NCBI GenBank assembly: GCA_023388495.1 | Contig: JAEWGC010000017.1 | Span: 1 to 52,725, forward strand | Reading direction: 5' to 3' | DNA length: 52,725 bases | DNA from: Bacillota bacterium | GTDB lineage: Bacteria; Bacillota; Clostridia; Tissierellales; Tissierellaceae | Part shown: positions 32,858 to 41,082 of the stretch, in pieces | Numbering within the stretch: position 1 is the first letter of the stretch | How the letters are laid out: each line of letters starts with the position of its first letter | Program-made: the position numbers and the translations under genes | Notes under the pieces: model-generated | The model's input: the letters and a program-made list of their open reading frames with translations, nothing else | What the model was told of the DNA's origin: nothing | The model's database searches: none

Positions 32858-34207
32858 CTAATTAAAAATTTCTATATTAAATGATACCCCTTCTTCTTCA
32901 TTTATAGCAAATATATTAGAATTATGAGCTTTAACTATTTTATATGCTATTGCCAGACCTAAGCCAAATTCTCCTTTATAACCCTTATTAAATTTATCAA
33001 ACATTGTATTTAACAGATTTTCTTCAATTGCTGGTCCGTCGTTCCATATTCTTAAAATAGTTTTATCCTCGAACTTCTTTAGAGAAATAAGGATTCGTTT
33101 ATTAGCATATCGTATTTGATTATCAATTAAGTTTTCAATTGCAATTTTCCATTGTTCTAAATCGCCTTCTATTGAGATAGAGCTAAGGTTTAGATCCCAA
33201 TTAATATCTCCTCTATACCAAGAAAATCTCTCGACGACTTCTTTAATCAAGAAGTTAAGGGAAAATTTAATCTTGTCTATTTCATGATTAGACATATAAT
33301 CTAATTTAGTTAAATATAATAAATTTCTTATCTTCTTTTCTAATCTTTTAGCCTCATCGTCTATTACATCTATAGAATTATCTAGAGTACCCTTAGGATA
33401 TATGCCATCTTTAATAGCTTGAGTAAAAGATTGAATAACCATTACAGGAGTCTTTAACTCGTGGGATACATGCTGAAGAAAAGACTGCTCAGCTTCATCT
33501 TGGCGTATAAGTTGCCTTCTAAGATGTTCCACAGAATTACCTAGTTTTCCTATTTCATCTCTTCGATATAGCTCTATGGGCTCATTCCATTCGTTGTTGG
33601 CTAGTTTTTCTACCTTTTTTTCTAAATTTACTAGTGGTCTAGATAGATACCTAGACAAGAGTATTGCTGGAATCCAACTAAATAAAAATACTAACCCCAT
33701 GAGATTAATTAGTTTCCTAAATAAGGTTCGGACTAAATCTTCCCTATAAGAATCACCCATATAGGAAACCAAGAAGGCGTTATGACCTAGAACTTTACCT
33801 TTTGAAATGATATAGAATATCTTCTTTCCACTTATATCTCCGCCATATTCCTTGCTAATATCCTTTTGATTTAGAGCTTCCTCTTGAACTTGTTTTAGAA
33901 AGTCTTCTGGAAGAGAGGAGTTTATTATTAACTTATTATTGTCATATATTATGAAATGCCTTACAGTTCTAATGTTTTCTAGGACTTGTTCATCGCCAAA
34001 AAAATCTGGGCCAATATAGTCCCTATATATATCGCTATCAAATTGGTTGAATACTAAGGCCTGAGCTGCATGAATAGAGGCATAAATTTCTCTCGTAAAA
34101 AAACCTCTCAAGGTAGAAGGAAGTATGAAAGCTAAAAGCATGGAAATAGATAAAGTAATAATAGCAATAACAATCCAAATTTGAACAGCTAATGGGTAGT
34201 TCTTCAT
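32858..34207 (-). CDS. cssS: CssS-like sensor histidine kinase
   Basis: 449 residues. Membrane helices at about 8-30 and 165-185 flank an extracytoplasmic sensor loop of about 135 residues. HAMP (about 187-236), HisKA with FLQHVSHELKTPVMVI (His249) and HATPase_c with ENLIDNQIRYA, WNDGPAI and FGLGLAIAYKIV follow. Its partner regulator is strikingly close to Bacillus CssR, and the divergent neighbour is an HtrA-type protease; in Bacillus CssRS senses misfolded secreted proteins and induces htrA. The 4-base ATGA overlap with the regulator gene shows coupling. The G1 box is slightly unusual (WNDGPAI instead of DNGPGI). Confidence 0.85.
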   Translation of the reverse strand: MKNYPLAVQIWIVIAIITLSISMLLAFILPSTLRGFFTREIYASIHAAQALVFNQFDSDIYRDYIGPDFFGDEQVLENIRTVRHFIIYDNNKLIINSSLPEDFLKQVQEEALNQKDISKEYGGDISGKKIFYIISKGKVLGHNAFLVSYMGDSYREDLVRTLFRKLINLMGLVFLFSWIPAILLSRYLSRPLVNLEKKVEKLANNEWNEPIELYRRDEIGKLGNSVEHLRRQLIRQDEAEQSFLQHVSHELKTPVMVIQSFTQAIKDGIYPKGTLDNSIDVIDDEAKRLEKKIRNLLYLTKLDYMSNHEIDKIKFSLNFLIKEVVERFSWYRGDINWDLNLSSISIEGDLEQWKIAIENLIDNQIRYANKRILISLKKFEDKTILRIWNDGPAIEENLLNTMFDKFNKGYKGEFGLGLAIAYKIVKAHNSNIFAINEEEGVSFNIEIFN

Positions 34208-34866
34208 GATTTATTCACCCTATAACCGTAACCGTAGACTGTTTCCACATCTAAATCTGGCATTTTCTTTCTAAGTCTTCTAACTAAGTCATCTACAACC
34301 CTATCAGATCCAAAATAATCATTACCCCATATATGGTTTAGTATCTGTTCTCTAGATAATGCCATTCCTGGATTTTTAGCAAAGTATACTAACAAATCGT
34401 ATTCTTTAGATGTAAGGTCAATGGTTAATTCTCCAAGTTTAACGATCCTACTACCCTCATTAATGGTATATGGGGGCAAATTTGTTATTGTAGAAATATT
34501 AGTATTAAGTCTATCTAAAATGTTTCTAGCACGGATTACTAATTCTCTTGGTAGAAATGGTTTAGGTAAGTAATCATCACTACCTAGTTCTAGTCCGACA
34601 ACCCTGTCTATATCTGCATCCCTAGCAGAAATAAATATAACAGGAATATTTGGTGAAGCTAATTTAATCTCCTTAATCAATTGATAACCATCAATATCTG
34701 GTAACATAATATCTAAAATCCATAAATCAGGAGGATTTGTGATAACTTTTTGTGCATCAAGTCCATTTAAGAATGAAGACACATTCCATCCTTCTTTTTT
34801 CAGATATGAAGTTAGAACTAAGTTTAAATTTTCATCATCTTCTACTAAATATATCTTATAAGACAT
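34204..34866 (-). CDS. cssR: CssR-like OmpR-family response regulator
   Basis: 220 residues. Receiver domain with DD at 10-11, phospho-acceptor Asp52 in LWILDIMLPDIDGY, and PVIFISARDADIDRVVGLELGSDDY, a stretch nearly identical to Bacillus CssR as I remember it. KPFLPRELVIRA ends the receiver. A winged-helix Trans_reg_C domain follows (about 125-220: LTSKEYDLLVYFAKNPG, then GYGYRVN). It likely activates htrA, encoded divergently from 35027, and its own operon from the 160-base region between. ATG 34866. Confidence 0.9.
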   Translation of the reverse strand: MSYKIYLVEDDENLNLVLTSYLKKEGWNVSSFLNGLDAQKVITNPPDLWILDIMLPDIDGYQLIKEIKLASPNIPVIFISARDADIDRVVGLELGSDDYLPKPFLPRELVIRARNILDRLNTNISTITNLPPYTINEGSRIVKLGELTIDLTSKEYDLLVYFAKNPGMALSREQILNHIWGNDYFGSDRVVDDLVRRLRKKMPDLDVETVYGYGYRVNKS

Positions 34867-35026
34867 ATTATCACCCCATTATATAATTCCATTGTCTAAG
34901 GATATTATATCAAATATACAAAAAGAAAAACAAAATCCCACAACAAAAACATAATTTCACCATATTATTTTCATAATCTTAAATTAAGATAAAAATAACG
35001 AAGAAATTAATTGGGAGGTAAATATT
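34867..35026. promoter_or_regulatory. Divergent control region between cssR and htrA
   Basis: 160 bases, AT-rich. ATCTTA (34976-34981) and TAAGAT (34985-34990) form an inverted repeat, and TTTCA occurs twice 14 bases apart (34955 and 34969). OmpR-type regulators bind direct repeats, so these are candidates for CssR sites. I could not place -35 and -10 boxes firmly. Confidence 0.45.
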
Positions 35027-36292
35027 ATGGATGAAAATAGAGATTTTGAAATGAAAGACTCAGAAATAAATAAAAGTCTAGAGATATCAGAAGAGATTAC
35101 AGAAGAAGATATTGAGGGCAGGGAAAATTATAAGATACCAGAGGATACTTACCTATATAAAAGTTCTGAAGAAAAGAAGGAGCCAAAGAAGAAATCCTTT
35201 AGAGGTAGCCTAGTATCTTATATAGCATTGGCATTAGTTGCATCAATTATAGGAGGTTTATCTACTACCTATATTGCACCAAGTTTGTACGGAAAGATAT
35301 TGCCTAATCCAAATAATACTCACTATGCAGCAGCACCAGTGAATATTACAACTAACGATGATATAAATACTGTATCAGCTGTAGCTAAAAAAGCTATGAG
35401 CTCAGTAGTAGGTATAACTTCTGTAGAGGTACAACAATATTTCTTCTCACAACAAGAAGTAGAAGGTGTAGGCTCGGGAGTTATAATAGATAGTAATGGA
35501 TATATCCTTACAAACTCTCATGTAGTAGCAGACGGAAAAGCAAAGTCAGTTAATGTATTATTTGAAAATGGAGATAAAAAGCCTGCTACAGTGCTCTGGA
35601 ATGATGCTCTATTGGACCTTGCTATAGTTAAGGTAGATGTTACTGGACTTCCAGTAGCTACTTTAGGTGATTCAGACAAGCTTGAAGTTGGTGAAATAGC
35701 AGTAGCTATTGGTAACCCATTGGGATTAGAGTTCCAAAGATCTGTTACATCAGGAATAATTTCTGGACTTCATAGATCTATTCAAGTAAGTCAAAATAAT
35801 GTTATAGAAGATTTAATTCAAACAGATGCTTCTATTAATCCAGGGAATAGTGGTGGGCCACTTCTAAACAGTAAAGGTGAAGTAATAGGAATCAATACAG
35901 CAAAGATAAAATCAGCTGAAGGATTAGGATTTTCTATTCCTATAAATGAGGCTAAGGCAATAGTAGAAGAAGTAGTAAAAGATGGATCATATAAGACTGT
36001 ATTTTTAGGAATATCAGGTATCTCTGTGGAAGATTATCAAGCCAGACTGGGAGTTAAATTAACAGCAGATAATGGAGTAATATTAATTCAAATATCAGAA
36101 AATACTCCAGCATCAAGGGCAGGTCTAGTAAATGGGGATATAATAACTAAAATAGATGATGTAAAAATAGATAATATGAATGGATTAAAGAAAGCATTAT
36201 ATAAATATAAACAAGGAGATAAAGCAACATTAACAATTATAAGGAATAATTCTGAAGAAAAGATTGATATAGAATTTACAGATGTAAGATAA
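35027..36292 (+). CDS. htrA: HtrA/DegP-type membrane-anchored serine protease
   Basis: 421 residues. An acidic cytoplasmic N-terminus (1-58) is followed by one membrane anchor (about 61-84). The trypsin-like domain has His165 (LTNSHVVADG), Asp197 (LLDLAIVKV) and Ser275 (NPGNSGGPLL), a full catalytic triad. One PDZ domain covers about 322-415 (GVILIQISENTPASRAGLVNGD). The protease degrades or refolds damaged proteins outside the membrane. ATG 35027 behind GGGAGG. Divergent from the CssRS-like operon, which probably controls it. Ends at a strong terminator. Confidence 0.95.
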   Translation: MDENRDFEMKDSEINKSLEISEEITEEDIEGRENYKIPEDTYLYKSSEEKKEPKKKSFRGSLVSYIALALVASIIGGLSTTYIAPSLYGKILPNPNNTHYAAAPVNITTNDDINTVSAVAKKAMSSVVGITSVEVQQYFFSQQEVEGVGSGVIIDSNGYILTNSHVVADGKAKSVNVLFENGDKKPATVLWNDALLDLAIVKVDVTGLPVATLGDSDKLEVGEIAVAIGNPLGLEFQRSVTSGIISGLHRSIQVSQNNVIEDLIQTDASINPGNSGGPLLNSKGEVIGINTAKIKSAEGLGFSIPINEAKAIVEEVVKDGSYKTVFLGISGISVEDYQARLGVKLTADNGVILIQISENTPASRAGLVNGDIITKIDDVKIDNMNGLKKALYKYKQGDKATLTIIRNNSEEKIDIEFTDVR

Positions 36293-36301
36293 ACTGTAAA
36301 T

Positions 36302-36344
36302 AAAATAACCTATGAGTATCCCCCTTCTCATAGGTTATTTTTTT
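36302..36344 (+). terminator. Terminator of htrA
   Basis: Fifteen-base perfect arms (36302-36316 / 36327-36341) followed by TTT. Confidence 0.85.
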
Positions 36345-36390
36345 ATGAAAATATTTTCACAAATCTGATTAAATAAGAAAAGTTTTTACA

Positions 36391-36419
36391 TTGGTTTACA
36401 TATAGGTGAGTGATAATAT
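36391..36419 (+). promoter_or_regulatory. Candidate promoter of the DUF5058 operon
   Basis: TTGGTT (36391-36396) and TAATAT (36414-36419) are 17 bp apart, 33 bases before the ATG. Confidence 0.5.
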
Positions 36420-36451
36420 TTAGATAAACAATAAACTAAGGAGGAATAAAT

Positions 36452-37147
36452 ATGGATTATTTACAAATTGCAAACAGCCTTCCAATGTGGTTAGCTGCGG
36501 GACTTGCAATAACCTTGGCATTATTTCAAGCAATTATCTTTGCTAAAAAATCTTATTATACAGGAAAAGAAATAGGGCTTACAGAAACTCAAATGAAGAG
36601 TGCAATGAAAAGTAGCTTTATCACATCATTAGGGCCTTCGATAGTAATTTTAACAGGTCTTTTATCATTATTAGTAACAGTAGGTGGACCTATGGCATGG
36701 ATGAGATTATCCTTTATAGGTTCAGTAATGTTTGAGATGATGGCAGCAGGCTTTGGAACAGAAGCATTAGGAGTTAAGATGGGAATAGATCCAATGACTA
36801 ATATAGCTTTTGCAAATGCAGTTTGGACCATGATACTTGGGTCCATTGGTTGGATAGTATTTTCCACCTTAACAGCAGATAAAATGGAGAAAGTACAAAC
36901 TAGATTCTCTAAAGGTGACAAAGGAATGTTAAGTATCATATCTATAGCAGCTATGTTAGGATCCTTTGGTTCATTAGTATCTGGGCATCTATTAGCAATG
37001 AATAAAAACACAATTGCAGCATTAGCAGGTGGAGCTATAATGCTTATATTATCTCCTATAGGAGATAGAAAGAATATTAAATGGCTTAAAGAATGGGCTT
37101 TAACCATAGCACTATTTGGTGGAATGGTAATAGCTGCATTAATATAA
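36452..37147 (+). CDS. DUF5058 family membrane protein
   Basis: 231 residues, about six membrane helices. The cytoplasmic loop KKSYYTGKEIGLTETQMKSA and the following SLGPSIVILTGLLSL are recognised DUF5058 features. The late loop KGDKGMLSIIS precedes further helices. Function is not known. It is the first gene of a tight run: 26 bases later comes another membrane protein, then an AbgB-like amidohydrolase. The repeated SLGPS / FGPAL segments in the two membrane proteins suggest they are related halves of one carrier. ATG 36452 behind AAGGAGG. Confidence 0.8.
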   Translation: MDYLQIANSLPMWLAAGLAITLALFQAIIFAKKSYYTGKEIGLTETQMKSAMKSSFITSLGPSIVILTGLLSLLVTVGGPMAWMRLSFIGSVMFEMMAAGFGTEALGVKMGIDPMTNIAFANAVWTMILGSIGWIVFSTLTADKMEKVQTRFSKGDKGMLSIISIAAMLGSFGSLVSGHLLAMNKNTIAALAGGAIMLILSPIGDRKNIKWLKEWALTIALFGGMVIAALI

Positions 37148-37173
37148 GCGCAATAATAGAGGAGGCTATTATA

Positions 37174-37863
37174 ATGGAAAAAACTAATCAATACGATGGA
37201 GTATATTTACCATATATAATTAAATGGGGAAAGATAACAGGTTGGCTAGGAATACTATTATCTTTTGGACCAGCATTGGTACTTGCAGTAGTATATGGAC
37301 TTGTTCCACCAATATCTGCAATAATTACAGCATTCATAGCTATAGCATCAGCAGTAGGTGTAGTTTGGGTAGTAGAGCCAATATCATATTTTCCTATAAT
37401 TGGAGTGCCTGGAACATATATGGCATTTATAACTGGAAATATTTCAAATCTTAGAATTCCAGCTGCAGCAGTATCTCAAAATGTAGCTGGAGTAGAACCT
37501 GGTACAAAGGAAGGAACTATAATAGCTACATTAGGTATGGCTACATCAGTTATTGTAAATATTGTGATACTAGCTTTGGGAGTATTTGCAGGTAGTGCAA
37601 TATTAGAATCATTACCTGAAAATGTAGTAGCTTCATTTAACTATTTACTACCAGCATTATTTGGAGCAATATTTATTCAATTTGCTCTTAAAAAACTAAA
37701 ATTAGCACCAATAGCATTAGGAATAGCATTAGGTCTAACGTTTGCTTTAAAAGTAGGAGTGTTTAGTTTCTTACCAGGTCATCCATCTTATATAGTTACA
37801 TTAGGTTCAGTATTTGGGACAATGGCTATAGCTACAAGTTTATATAAGAAGAAACACATATAG
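37174..37863 (+). CDS. Integral membrane protein, likely partner of the DUF5058 protein
   Basis: 229 residues from ATG 37174, which has GGAGG at 37161-37165; an upstream ATG at 37093 would overlap the previous gene and lacks a site. About six helices. Segments GILLSFGPALVLAVVYG, SYFPIIGVPGTYMAFITGNISNLRIP and SYIVTLGSVFGTMAIAT are visible. Relatives have been labelled small-conductance mechanosensitive channel in annotations, but no MscS signature is present that I can see. Its fixed place between DUF5058 and an amidohydrolase argues for a two-subunit transporter. The substrate is unknown. Confidence 0.65.
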   Translation: MEKTNQYDGVYLPYIIKWGKITGWLGILLSFGPALVLAVVYGLVPPISAIITAFIAIASAVGVVWVVEPISYFPIIGVPGTYMAFITGNISNLRIPAAAVSQNVAGVEPGTKEGTIIATLGMATSVIVNIVILALGVFAGSAILESLPENVVASFNYLLPALFGAIFIQFALKKLKLAPIALGIALGLTFALKVGVFSFLPGHPSYIVTLGSVFGTMAIATSLYKKKHI

Positions 37864-37887
37864 ATATAGTTATAAGGAGGGTTTAGA

Positions 37888-39261
37888 ATGAATAAATCAG
37901 ATGTATTAAAATATTTAAATGATATAAGTGAAGAAGTAAAAGAATTAAGTTTAAAGGTATGGAATAATCCAGAGACTTCTGGAAATGAAAAAGAATCATC
38001 CAATTTATTTAGAAAAGTATTAAAATCTTATGGGTTTGAAATAAAAGAGATAGATGGAATGGGAAATGCTTTTATTGGTGAATATGGAAGTGGTTCACCT
38101 GTAATAGCAGTATTAGGAGAATATGATGCATTACCAGGATTATCTCAATCTTTAGATACAAGATTTAATCCAGTAGAGGTAAATGGACCAGGACACGGCT
38201 GTGGACATAATCTATTAGGTAGTGCAGCCTTAGGATCTGTACTTGCAATCAAGAAATATTTAGAGGAAACTAATACAAGTGGAACAGTAAGATTCTATGG
38301 TTGCCCTGAGGAGGAAACGCTATTAGGAAAGGTAAAGATGGCTAAAACTGGGGCTTTTGATGGATGTGATTTAGCTCTTAGCTGGCACCCAATGAATGCA
38401 AATGTAGCAATAGATAAAGCTTTTTTAGCCAATAACTCCATTAAATTTAAATTTCATGGAATATCAGCTCATGCAGCTCAATCTCCAGAATCAGGAAGGT
38501 CTGCTTTAGATGCTGTAGAGTTAATGAATGTAGGTGCAAACTATTTAAGGGAACATGTCATAGATTCAGCTAGAATTCACTACACAATAACCAATGCAGG
38601 AGGAGCACCAAATATTGTACCAAAAGAAGCAGAATCGTGGTATTTTGTTAGAGCACCTTATAGAAAAGATGTAGAGGAAATAACGGAAAGATTATTTAAA
38701 ATTGCAAAAGGTGCAGCCTTGATGACTGAAACTACAGTGGAATATGAAGTGTTAGGTGGATGCTATGAGAAGTTACCAAACAATGTATTATACGATTTAA
38801 CTCATAAAAATATGGTTGAAATAGGAGCACCATCTTATACAGAAGAAGAGCTTAAGTTTGCAAAGAATATACAAGAAAGCTTAGACCCAAAGCTAGTAGA
38901 AGCTGAAATTAAAAAATATATTGATAGTGATGAAAAAGTGTTTCTTCACCAAGAAGTATTAGAAAAAGAAAAGGTAAGTTCTGTAGTGGTTTCCGGCTCT
39001 TCTGATAGTGGAGATGTTTCTTGGTTAATGCCTATGAATTTATTCCTAACAGCCACTTGGCCATTAGGAGTACCAGCCCATTCATGGCAAGCAACTTCAT
39101 CATCAGGTTCATCCATGGGACTTAAAGGTATGATGTATGCAGCAGAAGTTTTCACTGGCATGATGTATGATTTATTAAATGACCAAAAATTAGTTGAAGA
39201 AGCAAAGGCTGAATTTAACAAAAGAACAGAAAATAGAAAATATGTAAGCCCTCTTCAATAG
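37888..39261 (+). CDS. M20-family amidohydrolase, AbgB-like
   Basis: 457 residues. Metal and catalytic positions: GEYDALPGLSQ, GPGHGCGHNLLG (His ligand), CPEEE (general base Glu and ligand), LSWHPMNAN and a late PAHSWQATSSSG (His ligand). The dimerisation domain with HGISAHAA lies in the middle. This is the pattern of p-aminobenzoyl-glutamate hydrolase subunit B and related N-acyl amino acid amidohydrolases, which split an amide bond of an acylated amino acid. Third gene of the operon, 24 bases after the membrane protein, and so probably acts on what that pair imports. ATG behind AAGGAGGG. Confidence 0.88.
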   Translation: MNKSDVLKYLNDISEEVKELSLKVWNNPETSGNEKESSNLFRKVLKSYGFEIKEIDGMGNAFIGEYGSGSPVIAVLGEYDALPGLSQSLDTRFNPVEVNGPGHGCGHNLLGSAALGSVLAIKKYLEETNTSGTVRFYGCPEEETLLGKVKMAKTGAFDGCDLALSWHPMNANVAIDKAFLANNSIKFKFHGISAHAAQSPESGRSALDAVELMNVGANYLREHVIDSARIHYTITNAGGAPNIVPKEAESWYFVRAPYRKDVEEITERLFKIAKGAALMTETTVEYEVLGGCYEKLPNNVLYDLTHKNMVEIGAPSYTEEELKFAKNIQESLDPKLVEAEIKKYIDSDEKVFLHQEVLEKEKVSSVVVSGSSDSGDVSWLMPMNLFLTATWPLGVPAHSWQATSSSGSSMGLKGMMYAAEVFTGMMYDLLNDQKLVEEAKAEFNKRTENRKYVSPLQ

Positions 39262-39312
39262 AGGTAATTCCTATTAGTAAATCAAAAACAAGATAAAACT
39301 AATAATAAAAAG

Positions 39313-39373
39313 GATTCTTTGCAATGCTCTAGGGTATAATATCATAGTTGACGTATGCAAGGAATCTCTTTTT
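39313..39373 (+). terminator. Long-loop hairpin, candidate terminator
   Basis: Eleven-base arms (39313-39323 / 39356-39366, one G-T pair) with a 32-base loop, followed by TCTCTTTTT. The long loop lowers certainty. Confidence 0.5.
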
Positions 39374-39427
39374 AGTACATAGGGTTTTGTGGTAAAATAT
39401 TAGTATTAAACAGAAGTAGGTGATACT

Positions 39428-41050
39428 ATGGGTTTAACTATTAGAGAAATGCTTGATGCAGAATTTTTTAAGGATTTTAAATTAATAGCAGGAAATAAGG
39501 GGTTAGACAATCAAATACAAGGAGTAGCTATATTAGATGCCCCAGATGGATTCAAATGGACAAAGGGAAGAGAATTTGTTATATCATCAGGATATGTGTT
39601 TCAACAACACCCTAGGTTATTTGAAGATTATTTAAAGACAGATATATTTAGGGAAATATCAGGTATGGGAATTAAGTTAGATAGATATTTAAAGACTATT
39701 CCAGATCATATTATAGATGTGTTTAATGAGTATAATATACCTCTAGTAAATATTCCAATGGATCCTTCATGGATGGATATTATGAACCAACTTAATGTCC
39801 TTGTGATGAATAAAAATATTAGACAATTTAGAATAGGAAATATTAACCCAAAGAGCTTCTCGAATTTAAGCTATCAAGTAAGAAAGATAAATAAGATATT
39901 ATCACAAATGGAAATGGAAATGAAATTCCCAGCAATGCTCTATGATTTATCAAGCGAAAAACCTTATTATAGTTCATCTACATTTATTGAGTTGATGGAT
40001 GATATCCAGATAGGAGATTTTTGGAATCCAACAATCGAAGTTACAAAAGAAATATTGTGTGACAATCTTAAAATGATACGATATAGGTTTCACGATGATA
40101 AATATGAAAGACCCTATAGCTGGATTACTGTACCTATTACAGTAGGAGATAAAGTAAAGGCTTATTTTGTGGTGGTAGAAGCTACAGAACTTATAGATTA
40201 TTTTGACCAATTTGCATTACGTATAGGATTTTTGCTTCTTCAATCTCTATATGAGCAGATATTAGTGGCACAAAGCATTGGTGATGTAGGATTTGAGAAA
40301 TTTATTGGAGAAGTTATATCTGGAAGCCTATGGGATGATGAAAACATATCTAAGAGAGCTAGTGATTTAGGTTTAGATATAAACTTAAATTACTACTTGA
40401 TTTTGATGAAGCAAGAAAGGAAAGAAGCTCATCTAGCTAACTATAAAGATGAACTCAAAGAAGCAATAAACAGTAGTATTTCTCATATGGAAGCTAGAAT
40501 GGCCATGATTGATGATAATAGTTGTATTTTTTTACTTCCAGCAGATAATAGAATCTCAGCAGAAGGAAATTTAAAACTAATGGAAACATCAGCTAAAGTT
40601 TTTAAAAAGAGAATAGAATCAAAAATTGAAAATGCAAATATAATTTTTGGTATTTCAGATAATGAAAGCACAATATATGAAATAAAAAGAAATTATTCAA
40701 GATGCCAACAGACTATAAAAATTGGGCAGATATTATATCCAAATGAGGATTATCTAAGGTACTCAGACCTAGGAGTTTTTGCTTGGATGGATATAAAGGA
40801 AGATGAGTTAGAGATAATGTCGAAGGATATAAATGTATTAGTCCAAAATCCAGAGAATAATGAACTTGTAGAAACTCTAAAAGTATATTTAGAATGCAAA
40901 ATGAATTATAGTCTTACGGCAAAACAGCTTTTTGTACACATAAATACAGTTAGAAAAAGAATAGAAGAAATAAATGAATTAATAAATTTTGATTTGGAAG
41001 ATCCTATGAATAGACTAAAGCTTGAGATTTTGCTAAAGTTAATTAAATAA
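39428..41050 (+). CDS. PucR-family transcriptional regulator
   Basis: 540 residues. N-terminal PucR domain (about 1-125: TIREMLDAEFFKDFKLIAG, GVAILDAPDGFKWTKGREFV), a middle GGDEF-like/CdaR region (about 290-420), and a C-terminal PucR helix-turn-helix (about 480-538: LTAKQLFVHINTVRKRIEEIN). Members sense purines, amino acids or related metabolites and regulate nearby catabolic genes. It follows the DUF5058/amidohydrolase operon by 166 bases and likely controls it. ATG 39428 with AGGTGA upstream. Confidence 0.9.
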   Translation: MGLTIREMLDAEFFKDFKLIAGNKGLDNQIQGVAILDAPDGFKWTKGREFVISSGYVFQQHPRLFEDYLKTDIFREISGMGIKLDRYLKTIPDHIIDVFNEYNIPLVNIPMDPSWMDIMNQLNVLVMNKNIRQFRIGNINPKSFSNLSYQVRKINKILSQMEMEMKFPAMLYDLSSEKPYYSSSTFIELMDDIQIGDFWNPTIEVTKEILCDNLKMIRYRFHDDKYERPYSWITVPITVGDKVKAYFVVVEATELIDYFDQFALRIGFLLLQSLYEQILVAQSIGDVGFEKFIGEVISGSLWDDENISKRASDLGLDINLNYYLILMKQERKEAHLANYKDELKEAINSSISHMEARMAMIDDNSCIFLLPADNRISAEGNLKLMETSAKVFKKRIESKIENANIIFGISDNESTIYEIKRNYSRCQQTIKIGQILYPNEDYLRYSDLGVFAWMDIKEDELEIMSKDINVLVQNPENNELVETLKVYLECKMNYSLTAKQLFVHINTVRKRIEEINELINFDLEDPMNRLKLEILLKLIK

Positions 41051-41082
41051 GAAAGTCATCCTAATTAAAGGATGACTTTTTT

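Noticed and set aside
37093..37173. Upstream ATG for the second membrane protein of the DUF5058 operon
   Set aside because: It overlaps the DUF5058 gene, lacks a ribosome binding site, and ATG 37174 has GGAGG at the right distance.
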